A stretch of DNA of 64,000 nt from an uncultured SAR86 cluster bacterium (lineage in GTDB: Bacteria; Pseudomonadota; Gammaproteobacteria; Magnimaribacterales; D2472), in contig CACMVA010000002.1 in assembly GCA_902617045.1 (NCBI GenBank), positions 36,014-100,013 on the forward strand, in the 5' to 3' direction. The notes beneath the pieces were generated by a model. The model was not told where the DNA came from, did no database searches, and saw only the letters and a list, made by a program, of their open reading frames with translations. The first letter of the stretch is position 1; each line of letters begins with the position of its first letter. The translations under genes were made by a program, and so were the position numbers. Of this stretch, positions 53,372 through 62,655 are shown in pieces.

Positions 53372-53600
53372 ATGAATGATGTCTGCCAACTTTAAAAGAT
53401 CTTAATTCTGAATGCTTTGTTTTTCTTCCCCTAACTCTTTTACGCCATAAATTAAAACTATTTCTATTGAGGTTGTCTCTCATGATCTTCACAACTTGAT
53501 CATGAGATATATTAAATTGTGACTCAATCGCATCAAATGGAGTTCTGTCTTCCCATGCCATTTCAATAATTCTTGATATGTCAGCTTCGGATAATTTCAC
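53349..53600 (-). CDS. DUF2805 (TIGR03643) family protein
   Basis: 83-residue protein: ISRIIEMAWEDRTPFDAIES, ISHDQVVKIMRDNLNRNSFN and LWRKRVRGRKTKH. This is the complete TIGR03643/DUF2805 pattern, a helix-turn-helix-like small protein common in marine bacteria. Function is unknown; DNA binding is plausible. It starts right after the upstream dioxygenase gene. Confidence 0.9.
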   Translation of the reverse strand: MKLSEADISRIIEMAWEDRTPFDAIESQFNISHDQVVKIMRDNLNRNSFNLWRKRVRGRKTKHSELRSFKVGRHHSYDQNKHK

Positions 53601-54668
53601 TTAATTTGATAATAATACTATGTTATTAGCTGCATTATCATAGGTAAAGTAAGCATCTTGTAGATGCCTTTTTCCATTAGGAATAAAAGGTTCACGAGCA
53701 TGCAGAACCCTTAAACTTGCAACTACAAGGGCCTCTCCTCCATTAAGTCTGAAAGTTGAACGATATTTTTTGTTATGAACTCTCAATGAAATTTCATGAT
53801 ATGCCTTATAAAACTCTCTTATGCCCTCTTTTCTTGGGTCTATCATTTGCATTAATTGATTTGAAAATCTGAAACTTTCAATTGTTCCATCTGTTGCGCA
53901 CTTAATAAGAGGTGCTTCAGCATATGTTTCATTTTCTTCATCGAATTCTCTAAATGGTACATTAAAATTTTTAAGAATTGAGAAATACTCAGGCATCTCA
54001 TCTTTTAAATCTTTTGCCACTTGCCAACCATCAACAATTATTGACTCACCACCTTCACACTCATTTTCTAACATATGCAAAACCTGAATGCTTGGTTGTG
54101 ACTTATAACTTGCAAAATCGTTATGCGGCGGAAGTCCTTTTGGTGTATGAGCAACATTATATACATGGCCTGTTACAGAAACATTATGAATTCTCTCGAA
54201 AAGAACTTCATTTATTGGTCCAAGCCTTTTAGCAAGATATTCTAAAGAATTTGATTCCTTTGGTGCATCTTTAAGAATAATTACACCAAATGTAACAAAG
54301 GTTTTAAGAGCTTCAAGTGCTATTTCTTTACTATTTAAAAATTCTGTCCAATTATATTTTTCAGGCTGAAATCCCTCTGGCCATTCACATTGATCTGGAT
54401 AGCGCGGTAAATATGAGTTTTTTATTAGATCTATTGGAATAAATGATTCATGCCCGTCAGGCCAAATAATATTAATATTATTATCAATTTCTTCTACATG
54501 AACTGGAACTATATCTACTGGAACTGAATGCAATAAAAATTGTTTTTCCTGTGTTTCAGTAATTCTGCATTCATCGCACTGACAATTATCTCTCAGCCAT
54601 AAAAAAGGCAGATCAAATTTATTTTTTTTGACAGTTAAAATAATTGAATCTTCTTTAATTTCTATCAT
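53601..54668 (-). CDS. Gamma-butyrobetaine hydroxylase-like Fe(II)/2-oxoglutarate dioxygenase
   Basis: 355-residue enzyme of the TauD/BBOX1 family. The N-terminal DUF971-type zinc domain has LRDNCQCDECRITETQ and a later His (LLHSVPVDI). The catalytic domain shows HNDFASYKSQPSIQVLHMLE with the iron ligands His and Asp, EGGESIIVDGW, and a distal His-Arg region in VASLRVLHAREPF plus RHLQDAYFTYD. The family's best-known reaction hydroxylates gamma-butyrobetaine to carnitine; relatives act on trimethyllysine. Substrate not proven. It overlaps rsmJ by four bases. Confidence 0.9.
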   Translation of the reverse strand: MIEIKEDSIILTVKKNKFDLPFLWLRDNCQCDECRITETQEKQFLLHSVPVDIVPVHVEEIDNNINIIWPDGHESFIPIDLIKNSYLPRYPDQCEWPEGFQPEKYNWTEFLNSKEIALEALKTFVTFGVIILKDAPKESNSLEYLAKRLGPINEVLFERIHNVSVTGHVYNVAHTPKGLPPHNDFASYKSQPSIQVLHMLENECEGGESIIVDGWQVAKDLKDEMPEYFSILKNFNVPFREFDEENETYAEAPLIKCATDGTIESFRFSNQLMQMIDPRKEGIREFYKAYHEISLRVHNKKYRSTFRLNGGEALVVASLRVLHAREPFIPNGKRHLQDAYFTYDNAANNIVLLSN

Positions 54669-55396
54669 AAATAAATATCAAATCTAGTTGTTTTACCTAA
54701 TACCTGATAATTAATATTACTATAGTTTTTTCTGTACTTTAAAGGCCTTTTTAAGATGATTTTTTTATACTCAAGATCAAAAAAATCCTTAACTAAGTTT
54801 TCACCGCTTTCTGTTAAATTTTCAATCTCTAATATCCTTTTAATATTTTCTAATCTGCCTGATTTTTTGTTTTTTTTATTCAAAGATGGATACATAGGAT
54901 CCAAATAAATAACATCAAATCCTTTTGACATGCCTTTGTAAACATCCAATGAATTATCATTTAAAAATATTAAATTTTTTAATTCTGGTATCTTATTTTG
55001 AGCCCTTAATATCGCATCATTAACCAAAGAGTAAATAATTTTACTCTGCTCTACGGCAACAACTTTGTGACCCAATGAGAGAAAAATCATTGTATCTGTT
55101 AATAAGCCTGCAGTTGAATCAAATATCGACAGTTGTTTATCAGTCTTGCCTAAAGCTTTTCTTAAGTTGCTCTCATGATTAACTCTTTTCAGTCTCCATC
55201 CAAGTGTCCCTTTCAAAAAATCTACGTGCAAAACTTCTTTTGGGTTTATAGAATCTTTTACAAAAGATAGTCCATTTTTGTCGTATACAAAATAATTATT
55301 AGAAGTTGGTTTGTCTGTAACTTTTTCTAATTTAGAAAAGTTTGTAATACTTTTATGTGCTTCTTTGGTGATATCATCCTTGATAAAGATTTGCAT
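54665..55396 (-). CDS. rsmJ: 16S rRNA m2G1516 methyltransferase RsmJ
   Basis: 243-residue methyltransferase. It shows KGTLGWRLKRVNHESNLRKA, the SAM-binding FDSTAGLLTDTMIFLSLGHK and VVAVEQSK, and the catalytic IYLDPMYPSLNKK. The family is RsmJ (YhiQ), which methylates 16S rRNA G1516. It starts directly after the uppP stop. Confidence 0.9.
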   Translation of the reverse strand: MQIFIKDDITKEAHKSITNFSKLEKVTDKPTSNNYFVYDKNGLSFVKDSINPKEVLHVDFLKGTLGWRLKRVNHESNLRKALGKTDKQLSIFDSTAGLLTDTMIFLSLGHKVVAVEQSKIIYSLVNDAILRAQNKIPELKNLIFLNDNSLDVYKGMSKGFDVIYLDPMYPSLNKKNKKSGRLENIKRILEIENLTESGENLVKDFFDLEYKKIILKRPLKYRKNYSNINYQVLGKTTRFDIYL

Positions 55397-56182
55397 CTAA
55401 ATTATCAATAAAAGTATGCCAAGCAAAAATCTGTATGCAACGAAAGGAATCATCCCTATTTTCTCAACAAGCTTAAGAAATAACTTTATTGTGAAAAAAG
55501 CAAAAATCATTGATGTAAAAAAACCAATGATTATGTTAAGTAGATCAAAACTAACATTTTGATTATTTAAATCAAAAATGAGTAAAGTTAATGCGCCAAG
55601 AATTGTTGGAATTGCAAGCAAAAATGCAAATTTTGAAGCATCTTTTAGACTTAATCCAATCAAAAGACCTGCTGTGATTGCAGCTCCAGATCTTGAAGCG
55701 CCAGGTATCAAAGCAAAACATTGAAATAGTCCTATAAAACATGCCCCTAATATAGTTATATTAATTAATGTTTTTTTACCTTTATTTTTTAGAAAAGCAA
55801 AAAGCAATATTGATGCGAAGATTAGGTTTGAAATCGCAATATCATTAATGCTAAATATCCTTTGACTAATTAAATCTTTAAAAATAAATCCTAAGATAAC
55901 TATTGGTATAGTAGCGATTATTAATTGAATTGCTAAGTTTTTATCTTCATTAAAATTATTGGTTACAAGAAGTGATTTACACATCAGAAAGATTTCATTC
56001 CTAAAATAATAAACTACTGCTATCAATGTTCCGGCATGAACTGAAATATCAAAATATAATCCTAAATCATTTGAACCAAATATTAGTGTTGGGAACAACA
56101 AATGAGCAGAACTAGAAATTGGCAAAAATTCAGTTAAGCCCTGAACTAAGCCTAAAATAAAACTCAATAATATATCATTCAT
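55397..56182 (-). CDS. uppP: Undecaprenyl-diphosphatase UppP
   Basis: 261-residue polytopic BacA-type phosphatase that recycles the lipid carrier for peptidoglycan synthesis. Signatures: GLVQGLTEFLPISSSAHLLF with the catalytic Glu and Ser region, and PGASRSGAAITAGLLIGLSL. Eight predicted helices. Its ATG overlaps the end of the tsaB-like gene by eight bases. Confidence 0.95.
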   Translation of the reverse strand: MNDILLSFILGLVQGLTEFLPISSSAHLLFPTLIFGSNDLGLYFDISVHAGTLIAVVYYFRNEIFLMCKSLLVTNNFNEDKNLAIQLIIATIPIVILGFIFKDLISQRIFSINDIAISNLIFASILLFAFLKNKGKKTLINITILGACFIGLFQCFALIPGASRSGAAITAGLLIGLSLKDASKFAFLLAIPTILGALTLLIFDLNNQNVSFDLLNIIIGFFTSMIFAFFTIKLFLKLVEKIGMIPFVAYRFLLGILLLII

Positions 56183-56606
56183 TTAATTTTCTAAATTTAA
56201 CATCTTCTTCATAAGTTGGATTAACATTTTTAGGATTAAATCTTTTATGGGCATCTTCAGCAGATAAAAATTTCTCTTTAGCAATTATTACTAGTTCCTC
56301 TACATCAAGATTATTTTCAGAATTATCTTCAATTAAAATTAGTGGTTTTTTAAGAGCGGTTGCAATACCTTTTAAAAAACTAGCAGTGATTCTTGTGGCT
56401 GTAAATGAATTTTGGTTGTTCTCAAATGCAAATAAATCAATTTCATCCAGATGAAATGTTTTTCTGTGGCCTAAGTTATCTAAAAACATGTCCCAATTTG
56501 GTCTATCCTTTCGGTCATGATCCATTGTGAACGAAATAACTTCATCATTCAGCATTAAACTTATACCGGTTCTATCACCAGAACTTTTTATGGCTAAAAT
56601 TTTCAT
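56175..56606 (-). CDS. tsaB: TsaB-like protein, short
   Basis: 143-residue protein resembling the N-terminal half of TsaB (YeaZ), the partner of TsaD in tRNA t6A synthesis: MKILAIKSSGDRTGISLMLN, then LDEIDLFAFENNQNSFTATR and ITASFLKGIATALKKPLILI. The usual GPGSFTGLRIG reads NQNSFTATRIT, so the family's best-conserved loop is altered. The usual length is about 220-230 residues; the C-terminal half is missing or shortened. It may be a minimal version or a pseudo-enzyme partner. It lies 2 bases after adk. Confidence 0.68.
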   Translation of the reverse strand: MKILAIKSSGDRTGISLMLNDEVISFTMDHDRKDRPNWDMFLDNLGHRKTFHLDEIDLFAFENNQNSFTATRITASFLKGIATALKKPLILIEDNSENNLDVEELVIIAKEKFLSAEDAHKRFNPKNVNPTYEEDVKFRKLNE

Positions 56607-56608
56607 AT

Positions 56609-57253
56609 CTATACTTGAGATGATATTGCTCTAAAAACTTCATCTACAGAATTAGAACCATCCACTTTTATGAATTTTAATAGTCCGGAGTCGCTTTGAC
56701 CTTTATAAAAAGTTGTAAGAGGTTTTGTTTGTTCGTGATATACATCCAATCTCTTTAGGACTGTATCAGGCTTATCATCCTCTCGTTGAACTAGTGGCTC
56801 ACCCGTTTCATCATCTAATCCGCTATTTTTTGGTGGATTATGATCAATGTGATAATTTCTTCCCGATGCAGGATGAACTCTTCTACCAGACATTCTTTTA
56901 ACAATAATTTCATCCTCTACAAAAATTTCAATTACGTGTGTAAAGTTAATTTTCATGTCAGAAAGCTGTTCAGCTTGTCCTATTGTTCTTGGAACGCCGT
57001 CAAACAGAGATCCATTTTCACAATCTGGTTTTAGAAGCCTTTCTTGAATTAAAGAGCCAATAATATCATCAGAGACTAAACCACCAGAATCAAGAATCTC
57101 TGAAACCCTTGCGCCTAGGTCACTGCCTGATGCAACAGCCTCTCTAAGCATATCGCCAGTACTGATTTTTGGGATATTACATAAATCGCATATCAAATCT
57201 GCTTGAGTGCCTTTACCTGCTCCAGGAGGACCTAATAAAATAATATTATTCAT
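56609..57253 (-). CDS. adk: Adenylate kinase
   Basis: 214-residue enzyme of AMP/ATP balance, with P-loop IILLGPPGAGKGTQ, the NMP-binding region ISTGDMLREAV, the LID signature VKRMSGRRVHPASGR and a full-length bacterial size. The LID lacks the four-Cys zinc site, as in Escherichia coli. It overlaps acpS by four bases (ATGA). Confidence 0.97.
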   Translation of the reverse strand: MNNIILLGPPGAGKGTQADLICDLCNIPKISTGDMLREAVASGSDLGARVSEILDSGGLVSDDIIGSLIQERLLKPDCENGSLFDGVPRTIGQAEQLSDMKINFTHVIEIFVEDEIIVKRMSGRRVHPASGRNYHIDHNPPKNSGLDDETGEPLVQREDDKPDTVLKRLDVYHEQTKPLTTFYKGQSDSGLLKFIKVDGSNSVDEVFRAISSQV

Positions 57254-57627
57254 GTTTCTAATATCGCAATAGCAATTGCATAATCTCTTTCATCTGCAAG
57301 ACTAACATGTGTTTTAGTTATACCCAAGTCACATATAATTTTCTCAAGTTTATTAAGCGCATTAAAAATTGGAGCACCGTTTTTATCTCTTAGAATTTCA
57401 ATATTTTTAAAATTAGTATCATTTCGAATACCTGTTCCAATTGCTTTTGCAATTGCTTCTTTGGCTGCAAATTGTTTTGAAATATATACGATTTGTTTTT
57501 CATTTGTTAAAGAATCATAAAATTCTTTTTCATTATGACTTAGTATTTTAGATGCGAACTTGTCTAGTGAAGTCATTGTCTCAATTCTCTTGATTTCTAC
57601 AATGTCTGTTCCAATTCCAAATATCAT
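57250..57627 (-). CDS. acpS: Holo-[acyl-carrier-protein] synthase
   Basis: 125-residue phosphopantetheinyl transferase that activates ACP: IFGIGTDIVEIKRIE near the N terminus, FAAKEAIAKAIGTGIR in the centre, and THVSLADERDYAIA near the end. It overlaps recO and adk by four bases each. Confidence 0.96.
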   Translation of the reverse strand: MIFGIGTDIVEIKRIETMTSLDKFASKILSHNEKEFYDSLTNEKQIVYISKQFAAKEAIAKAIGTGIRNDTNFKNIEILRDKNGAPIFNALNKLEKIICDLGITKTHVSLADERDYAIAIAILET

Positions 57628-58319
57628 TTTTTTATTGATTTAAAGATTTTTCGACTAGCCAGATCTTTTCCCTCAAGGCATATACCTATTGCTTTGGTTG
57701 TGATTTCTTTAAGGTATTTTAATGGAACATCTTCAAGCCTTCGTTTTTTAATGTTCATAATATCTTGACCCTTGAAACTTGAATTATTTGATTTCCTAAA
57801 TCCTCTTTCCGATACAAATACATATGATAATTCTGCTTCAATTGGGTCATTTGAATCAATTTCTGAATCATAATCAAATCCATATCCAAGCATATCAAGT
57901 AAATCTAGCTCAAAATGTCTAAGAGATATCTCAAGATTATTATTTTTATTAATTTTTTTTAAAAATTCATCATATAAAACAAACAATTCCTCATGTTTAG
58001 CATCTTTTGGAAGAAGTTTCATAAGAAGTTCATTTATATATAGCAGACTATAGCTCACCTTTGAAAAAGTATTCGAGTTACTTGCTAAATCCCTATCAAT
58101 GCTTGTAAGTGTTTTTAATTCAGATCTTCCTGAGCAAGTTATTTTTAATTTTTGAAATGGTACTAAATAACCAAAAAATTTAGATTTTGGTTTTTTTGCA
58201 CCTTTAGCTATAAAAGATATCTTGCCACTTTTTTGAGTAAAAACATCTGCGATAATACTTGTTTCACCATAAGATCTTTGATGCAAAAGGAAACAATTAT
58301 CATTGTTACTTTGACTCAT
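57624..58319 (-). CDS. recO: DNA repair protein RecO
   Basis: 231-residue member of the RecFOR pathway, which loads RecA on gaps: FLLHQRSYGETSIIADVFTQ, KISFIAKGAKKPKSKF and PFQKLKITCSGRSELKTLT. The ATG at 58319 has GGAGG six bases upstream; a TTG 12 bases before has none. It overlaps era by 14 bases. Confidence 0.9.
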   Translation of the reverse strand: MSQSNNDNCFLLHQRSYGETSIIADVFTQKSGKISFIAKGAKKPKSKFFGYLVPFQKLKITCSGRSELKTLTSIDRDLASNSNTFSKVSYSLLYINELLMKLLPKDAKHEELFVLYDEFLKKINKNNNLEISLRHFELDLLDMLGYGFDYDSEIDSNDPIEAELSYVFVSERGFRKSNNSSFKGQDIMNIKKRRLEDVPLKYLKEITTKAIGICLEGKDLASRKIFKSIKK

Positions 58320-59214
58320 AATTGCCTCCAACTCCCAGGCTTTGAATAAAACCTGAGTCTGTGTTCCAGTTCTTTTTAACTTTTACCCAAGTTTTAAGAA
58401 AAACTTTTTTATTAATAAGTTTTTCTATATCAGACCTAGCCTGCTTACCAATTTGTTTGAGCACTTCTCCACCAGAGCCAATTACAATTTGTTTTTGTGA
58501 GTTTCTATTTACATATATAGTTGCATAAATTTCAGTTAGGTCATTTTTGTGATCAATTTTTTCTATTTCAACAAAAGTATCGTGCGGAAGCTCATCTCCA
58601 AGCTTTCTGATAATTTTTTCTCTTATTAGCTCAGAAAAAACAAATTTTTGATCATTTTTATGAAAAATTAAGTCATCTGAATAAATATGAGGATTTTGTG
58701 GAATATTTTCTTCAATGGTGGACATAAGCTGATCTATGCCATCTTTTGTCTTTGCAGAAACCAACATAATTTCTTGAAACGTATGAACTGAAGCAATCAT
58801 CTCTAGAAATGGAAGCAATTTATTTTTATTTTCAACTTGATCGATTTTATTTATCACGCAAAAGACTTTTTGATTTGTATCTTTCAACTTTTTAATAATT
58901 AATTCATCATTTTTGTCAAAACTTAGTCTTTGAATGACAAAAAGAACTAAATCTGAATCCTCAATCATACTTTGCGCTGATCTATTTAGAATTTTATTCA
59001 TAGTCTTTTCTGACTTGATATGCATCCCAGGAGTATCAATAAAAATCATCTGTTTATTTTTATGGGTTTTAACTCCAAGAATATTATTTCTTGTAGTTTG
59101 AGATTTTCTTGAAGTGATAGACACTTTTTTTTCTAAAATTGCATTGAGAATTGTAGATTTACCAACATTAGGCTTACCTATAATTGAAATATAACCACAA
59201 TATTCTTTAGGCAT
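58306..59214 (-). CDS. era: GTPase Era
   Basis: 302-residue ribosome-assembly GTPase for the 30S subunit. G1 SIIGKPNVGKSTILN, G3 IFIDTPGMH, G4 CVINKIDQ, G5 LVSAKTKDG and the KH domain with IYVNRNSQKQIVIGSGGEVL. The ATG at 59214 is chosen as the conserved N terminus (MPKEYCGYISIIGKPN); it overlaps rnc by eight bases. Confidence 0.97.
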   Translation of the reverse strand: MPKEYCGYISIIGKPNVGKSTILNAILEKKVSITSRKSQTTRNNILGVKTHKNKQMIFIDTPGMHIKSEKTMNKILNRSAQSMIEDSDLVLFVIQRLSFDKNDELIIKKLKDTNQKVFCVINKIDQVENKNKLLPFLEMIASVHTFQEIMLVSAKTKDGIDQLMSTIEENIPQNPHIYSDDLIFHKNDQKFVFSELIREKIIRKLGDELPHDTFVEIEKIDHKNDLTEIYATIYVNRNSQKQIVIGSGGEVLKQIGKQARSDIEKLINKKVFLKTWVKVKKNWNTDSGFIQSLGVGGNYESK

Positions 59215-59866
59215 TATTCTTTTTAAGATGCGATAAGGCTTCCTTAGCAGCTGCGATCTCAGCCTGCCTTTTAGAATTCCCAGACGCCATAAATAGACCT
59301 TCAGGTAATTCGAGTCTGCAATCAAAGCCCCTATTAGATTCACTTGTTATGTATATAGGAAGTTTTAATTTTTTTGATTGAAGCAGTTCCTGCAGTTCTG
59401 TTTTAGAATCTCTAAACTCTTGGTCTGCTTCAATAATTGATAGTTCTTTAGAAAATAATTTTAGAATAAAGTTATCTACACTTTCCCAATTGCTATCAAG
59501 AAACACTGCTCCAATAACAGATTCAATTGATCCTTCTAAAATTGAAAATTTTCTGCTATCAGATAAATTTGCAGTGCCTTTGGATATTTCAATATATTGA
59601 ACTAGATTTAATTCAGATGCTTTTTTTGAGAGAGTTTCTCCCTTAACAATAAATGATCTCATTCTTGTCAATAATCCTTCTCTTTCGTTAGGAAATTTTA
59701 AAAAAAGGTATTTCGATATAGATGAATTTAAAATTGAATCACCTAAGTATTCTAATCTCTCATTATTGCTTTTATTATTAGAGCTTTTATGAGTTAAAGC
59801 TAATTTTAGTAGATTAATGTCTTTAAATTCATAATTGATACTTTTTTGAAGATCTTTTAACGACAT
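59207..59866 (-). CDS. rnc: Ribonuclease III
   Basis: 219-residue dsRNA endonuclease. The signature NNERLEYLGDSILNSSIS includes the catalytic Asp; GSIESVIGAVFLDSNWES includes the catalytic Glu; and the C-terminal dsRNA-binding domain has SKTELQELLQSKKLKLP and GNSKRQAEIAAAKEAL. It overlaps lepB by one base and era by eight. Confidence 0.96.
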   Translation of the reverse strand: MSLKDLQKSINYEFKDINLLKLALTHKSSNNKSNNERLEYLGDSILNSSISKYLFLKFPNEREGLLTRMRSFIVKGETLSKKASELNLVQYIEISKGTANLSDSRKFSILEGSIESVIGAVFLDSNWESVDNFILKLFSKELSIIEADQEFRDSKTELQELLQSKKLKLPIYITSESNRGFDCRLELPEGLFMASGNSKRQAEIAAAKEALSHLKKNNA

Positions 59867-60813
59867 TAGTTAATTTTCCCAGCTTTATCAAATGATGGGA
59901 GGCAAAACCAACACTCCCATGTCATCCATAAGTAATCAGCCCTGCCAAAAAAATTTTCTCTTGGAACAAACCCAACATCTTTGGTGCTGTCATTAGAATT
60001 ATCTCTATTATCACCCATTACAAAATAATACCCTTGAGGTACAGTCCACTGCTCAGGAGGCCGTTTATTTTGGCCTCTTATGTTACGAATAACATAACTT
60101 GCCTCACCAATGCTTTCTGTATACAAGTCTCCAATAGCCTCAAACTCCCTTATCTCAGAATTGCCATTACTGTATAAAAAATTCCTTTTTGTAATTATTT
60201 CTTCGGATTTGATGAATTTTCTATCCAAAAGCTTATCATTTATATAAATTTTCTTATTAATAATTCTTACCACGTCTCCTGGCTTTCCAATTAGTCGTTT
60301 TATATATGGAATAGGATTATTTTCGGGAATAATAACGACTGGATCACCATATTGTGGATCTTTAGCAAAAAATCTTGGCATGCCTACTCTTTGAACTTTG
60401 AGGCCATAAGCAAATTTATTTACTAATAAAAAATCGCCTTTCTTTAACTGAGGTTCCATTGATCCGGATGGAATTTGATATGGCTCATATAAGAAAGTTC
60501 TTAAAATGAAAATCAAAAATATTGGTATGAAGTAGCCTCTTGAGGTTGAAACTATTTCTTTATTTTTTAGAAAATAACCAATTATTATTACTATTAGAGA
60601 TATTAAGGATCCAAAAAGTAAAACAATACCCAAGTCACCTGAGTTATAAAAAATACTCAGTAATAAAGCTAAACCAGATATAAGAGAAATAGACGAAATA
60701 TACCTTACAACAAAAGGCTCAACTTCATTTTTTTCGATAGAAAATTTTATCCAACTAAAAAGGCAAATGGCCATGCCTATAAATCCTAAAAAAAATAGTG
60801 GATCAGTTAACAT
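59866..60813 (-). CDS. lepB: Signal peptidase I
   Basis: 315-residue membrane-bound peptidase for secreted proteins. It has N-terminal helices, the catalytic Ser motif YQIPSGSMEPQLKKGDFLLV, the catalytic Lys in PYIKRLIGKPGDVV, and the GDNRDNSNDSTKDVGFVP box. Starts directly after lepA. Confidence 0.96.
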   Translation of the reverse strand: MLTDPLFFLGFIGMAICLFSWIKFSIEKNEVEPFVVRYISSISLISGLALLLSIFYNSGDLGIVLLFGSLISLIVIIIGYFLKNKEIVSTSRGYFIPIFLIFILRTFLYEPYQIPSGSMEPQLKKGDFLLVNKFAYGLKVQRVGMPRFFAKDPQYGDPVVIIPENNPIPYIKRLIGKPGDVVRIINKKIYINDKLLDRKFIKSEEIITKRNFLYSNGNSEIREFEAIGDLYTESIGEASYVIRNIRGQNKRPPEQWTVPQGYYFVMGDNRDNSNDSTKDVGFVPRENFFGRADYLWMTWECWFCLPSFDKAGKIN

Positions 60814-62601
60814 TTATTGCTCCGAGTTAAAATAATTTAAAAAAGCGTCTTGAGGTATTGATACTTTTCCAAGTTGTTTCATTTTCTTTTTACCTTGTTT
60901 TTGTTTTTCTAATAATTTCATTTTCCTAGTAACGTCACCACCATAAAGCTTAGCGGTTACGTTTTTTCTATAAGCTTTCACAGTCTCTCTAGATATAATT
61001 TTAGCACCAAGTGCTACCTGAATAGGCACATCAAACATTTGTCTAGGAATTAATTTTTGAAGATTTTTTGCTATTTCTCTGGCTTTTGAAGTAGAAAATG
61101 ATTTATGTACTATCATTGATAACGCATCGATCTTATTATTATTTATTAGAACATCGATCTTGGTTAAATCTGACTTTTGAAAGCCTATTAGAGAGTATTC
61201 TATTGAAGCAAAACCTTTGGTCGAAGATTTAATTTGGTCAAAAAAGTCAATAATTACCGAAGATAATGGCATTTCAAAGATAATTGAAACCTGATTACCA
61301 AAATATTTCATATCTTTTTGAGTACCTCTCTTTGAGGTACATAATGTAATAATATTTCCAACATATTCATTTGGAGAAATAATCGTGATATTGACTATGG
61401 GCTCCCTAATCTCATCTATTTCGTTAGGAGTTGGCAGTTGAGAGGGGTTATCGCACTTTAAAATCTCTCCATCAGTTTTTAATACCTCATACTCCACTGA
61501 AGGTGCTGTTGATATTAAATCAAGATCATATTCTCTCTCAAGTCTCTCTCGGACGACCTCCATATGGAGTGTGCCTAGAAAACCGCATCTAAAACCAAAA
61601 CCCAATGCATCTGAAACTTCGGGCTCATATATTAAAGAACTATCATTTAAAACTAATTTTGATAAAGCGTCTCTGAATTTTTCATAATCATCTGAATTTA
61701 GTGTGAACAAAGATGCAAAAACTTTTGGATTAACTTTCTTAAAGCCCGGTAAAGCTTTTGTGGACTCATCATTGGAATCAATTAAGGTATCGCCAACAGG
61801 AGCTCCCTTAATATCTTTAATTCCCGCAACTAAATATCCTACTTCACCTGCAGAAAGTTCTTTTTTTGATACTTTTTTAGGAGAAAAAACTCCAATGTCA
61901 TCAACAATGTGTGATTGACCATTTGAGTGAATTTGGAACTTTTGACCTTTTTTAATAGTGCCATTCTTAATTCTTATTAATGAAACAACCCCTAAATATG
62001 AGTCAAACCAAGAATCAACTATCAACGCTTGTAATTTTGCATTAGGGTCGCCTTCAGGACTTGGAATCTCCTCAACCAATTTTTCTAATAAATCATCTAT
62101 TCCTACTCCGGTTTTTGCACTCACCATAGGTGCCTCAGAAGCATTAATACCAACCATTTCTTCAATCTCTAATTTCACTCTTTCTGGCTCAGCTTGAGGT
62201 AAATCAATTTTATTAATAACTGGAACAACTTCTAGTCCCTCCTCAACAGCCGTGTAACAATTAGCTAGTGTCTGAGCCTCAACACCTTGAGATCCATCAA
62301 CAACCAAAAGAGCACCTTCACAAGCAGATAGTGATCTTGAAACTTCATAAGAAAAGTCAACATGTCCTGGGGTATCAATAAAATTTAAAAGATATTCCTC
62401 GCCATCTTTTTCATATGTCAGAGAAACTGCCTGAGCTTTGATCGTTATTCCACGCTCTCTTTCAATGTCCATAGAATCAAGGATTTGGTCGGCCATTTCT
62501 CTTGATGAAAGTCCTCCACAAACCTCAATTAATCTATCAGACAGTGTCGATTTACCATGATCAATATGTGCAATAACTGAAAAATTTCTAATGTTCTTCA
62601 T
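60814..62601 (-). CDS. lepA: Elongation factor 4
   Basis: 595-residue translation GTPase (EF4/LepA): [55 protein letters not shown] and the C-terminal domain with [19 protein letters not shown]. It leads the lepB-rnc-era-recO operon. Confidence 0.98.
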   Translation of the reverse strand: MKNIRNFSVIAHIDHGKSTLSDRLIEVCGGLSSREMADQILDSMDIERERGITIKAQAVSLTYEKDGEEYLLNFIDTPGHVDFSYEVSRSLSACEGALLVVDGSQGVEAQTLANCYTAVEEGLEVVPVINKIDLPQAEPERVKLEIEEMVGINASEAPMVSAKTGVGIDDLLEKLVEEIPSPEGDPNAKLQALIVDSWFDSYLGVVSLIRIKNGTIKKGQKFQIHSNGQSHIVDDIGVFSPKKVSKKELSAGEVGYLVAGIKDIKGAPVGDTLIDSNDESTKALPGFKKVNPKVFASLFTLNSDDYEKFRDALSKLVLNDSSLIYEPEVSDALGFGFRCGFLGTLHMEVVRERLEREYDLDLISTAPSVEYEVLKTDGEILKCDNPSQLPTPNEIDEIREPIVNITIISPNEYVGNIITLCTSKRGTQKDMKYFGNQVSIIFEMPLSSVIIDFFDQIKSSTKGFASIEYSLIGFQKSDLTKIDVLINNNKIDALSMIVHKSFSTSKAREIAKNLQKLIPRQMFDVPIQVALGAKIISRETVKAYRKNVTAKLYGGDVTRKMKLLEKQKQGKKKMKQLGKVSIPQDAFLNYFNSEQ

Positions 62602-62655
62602 AATTTGCAGCTATTTTACAAGCAAACTGCAAAAATAAGTAAAGAATAGTATTTA

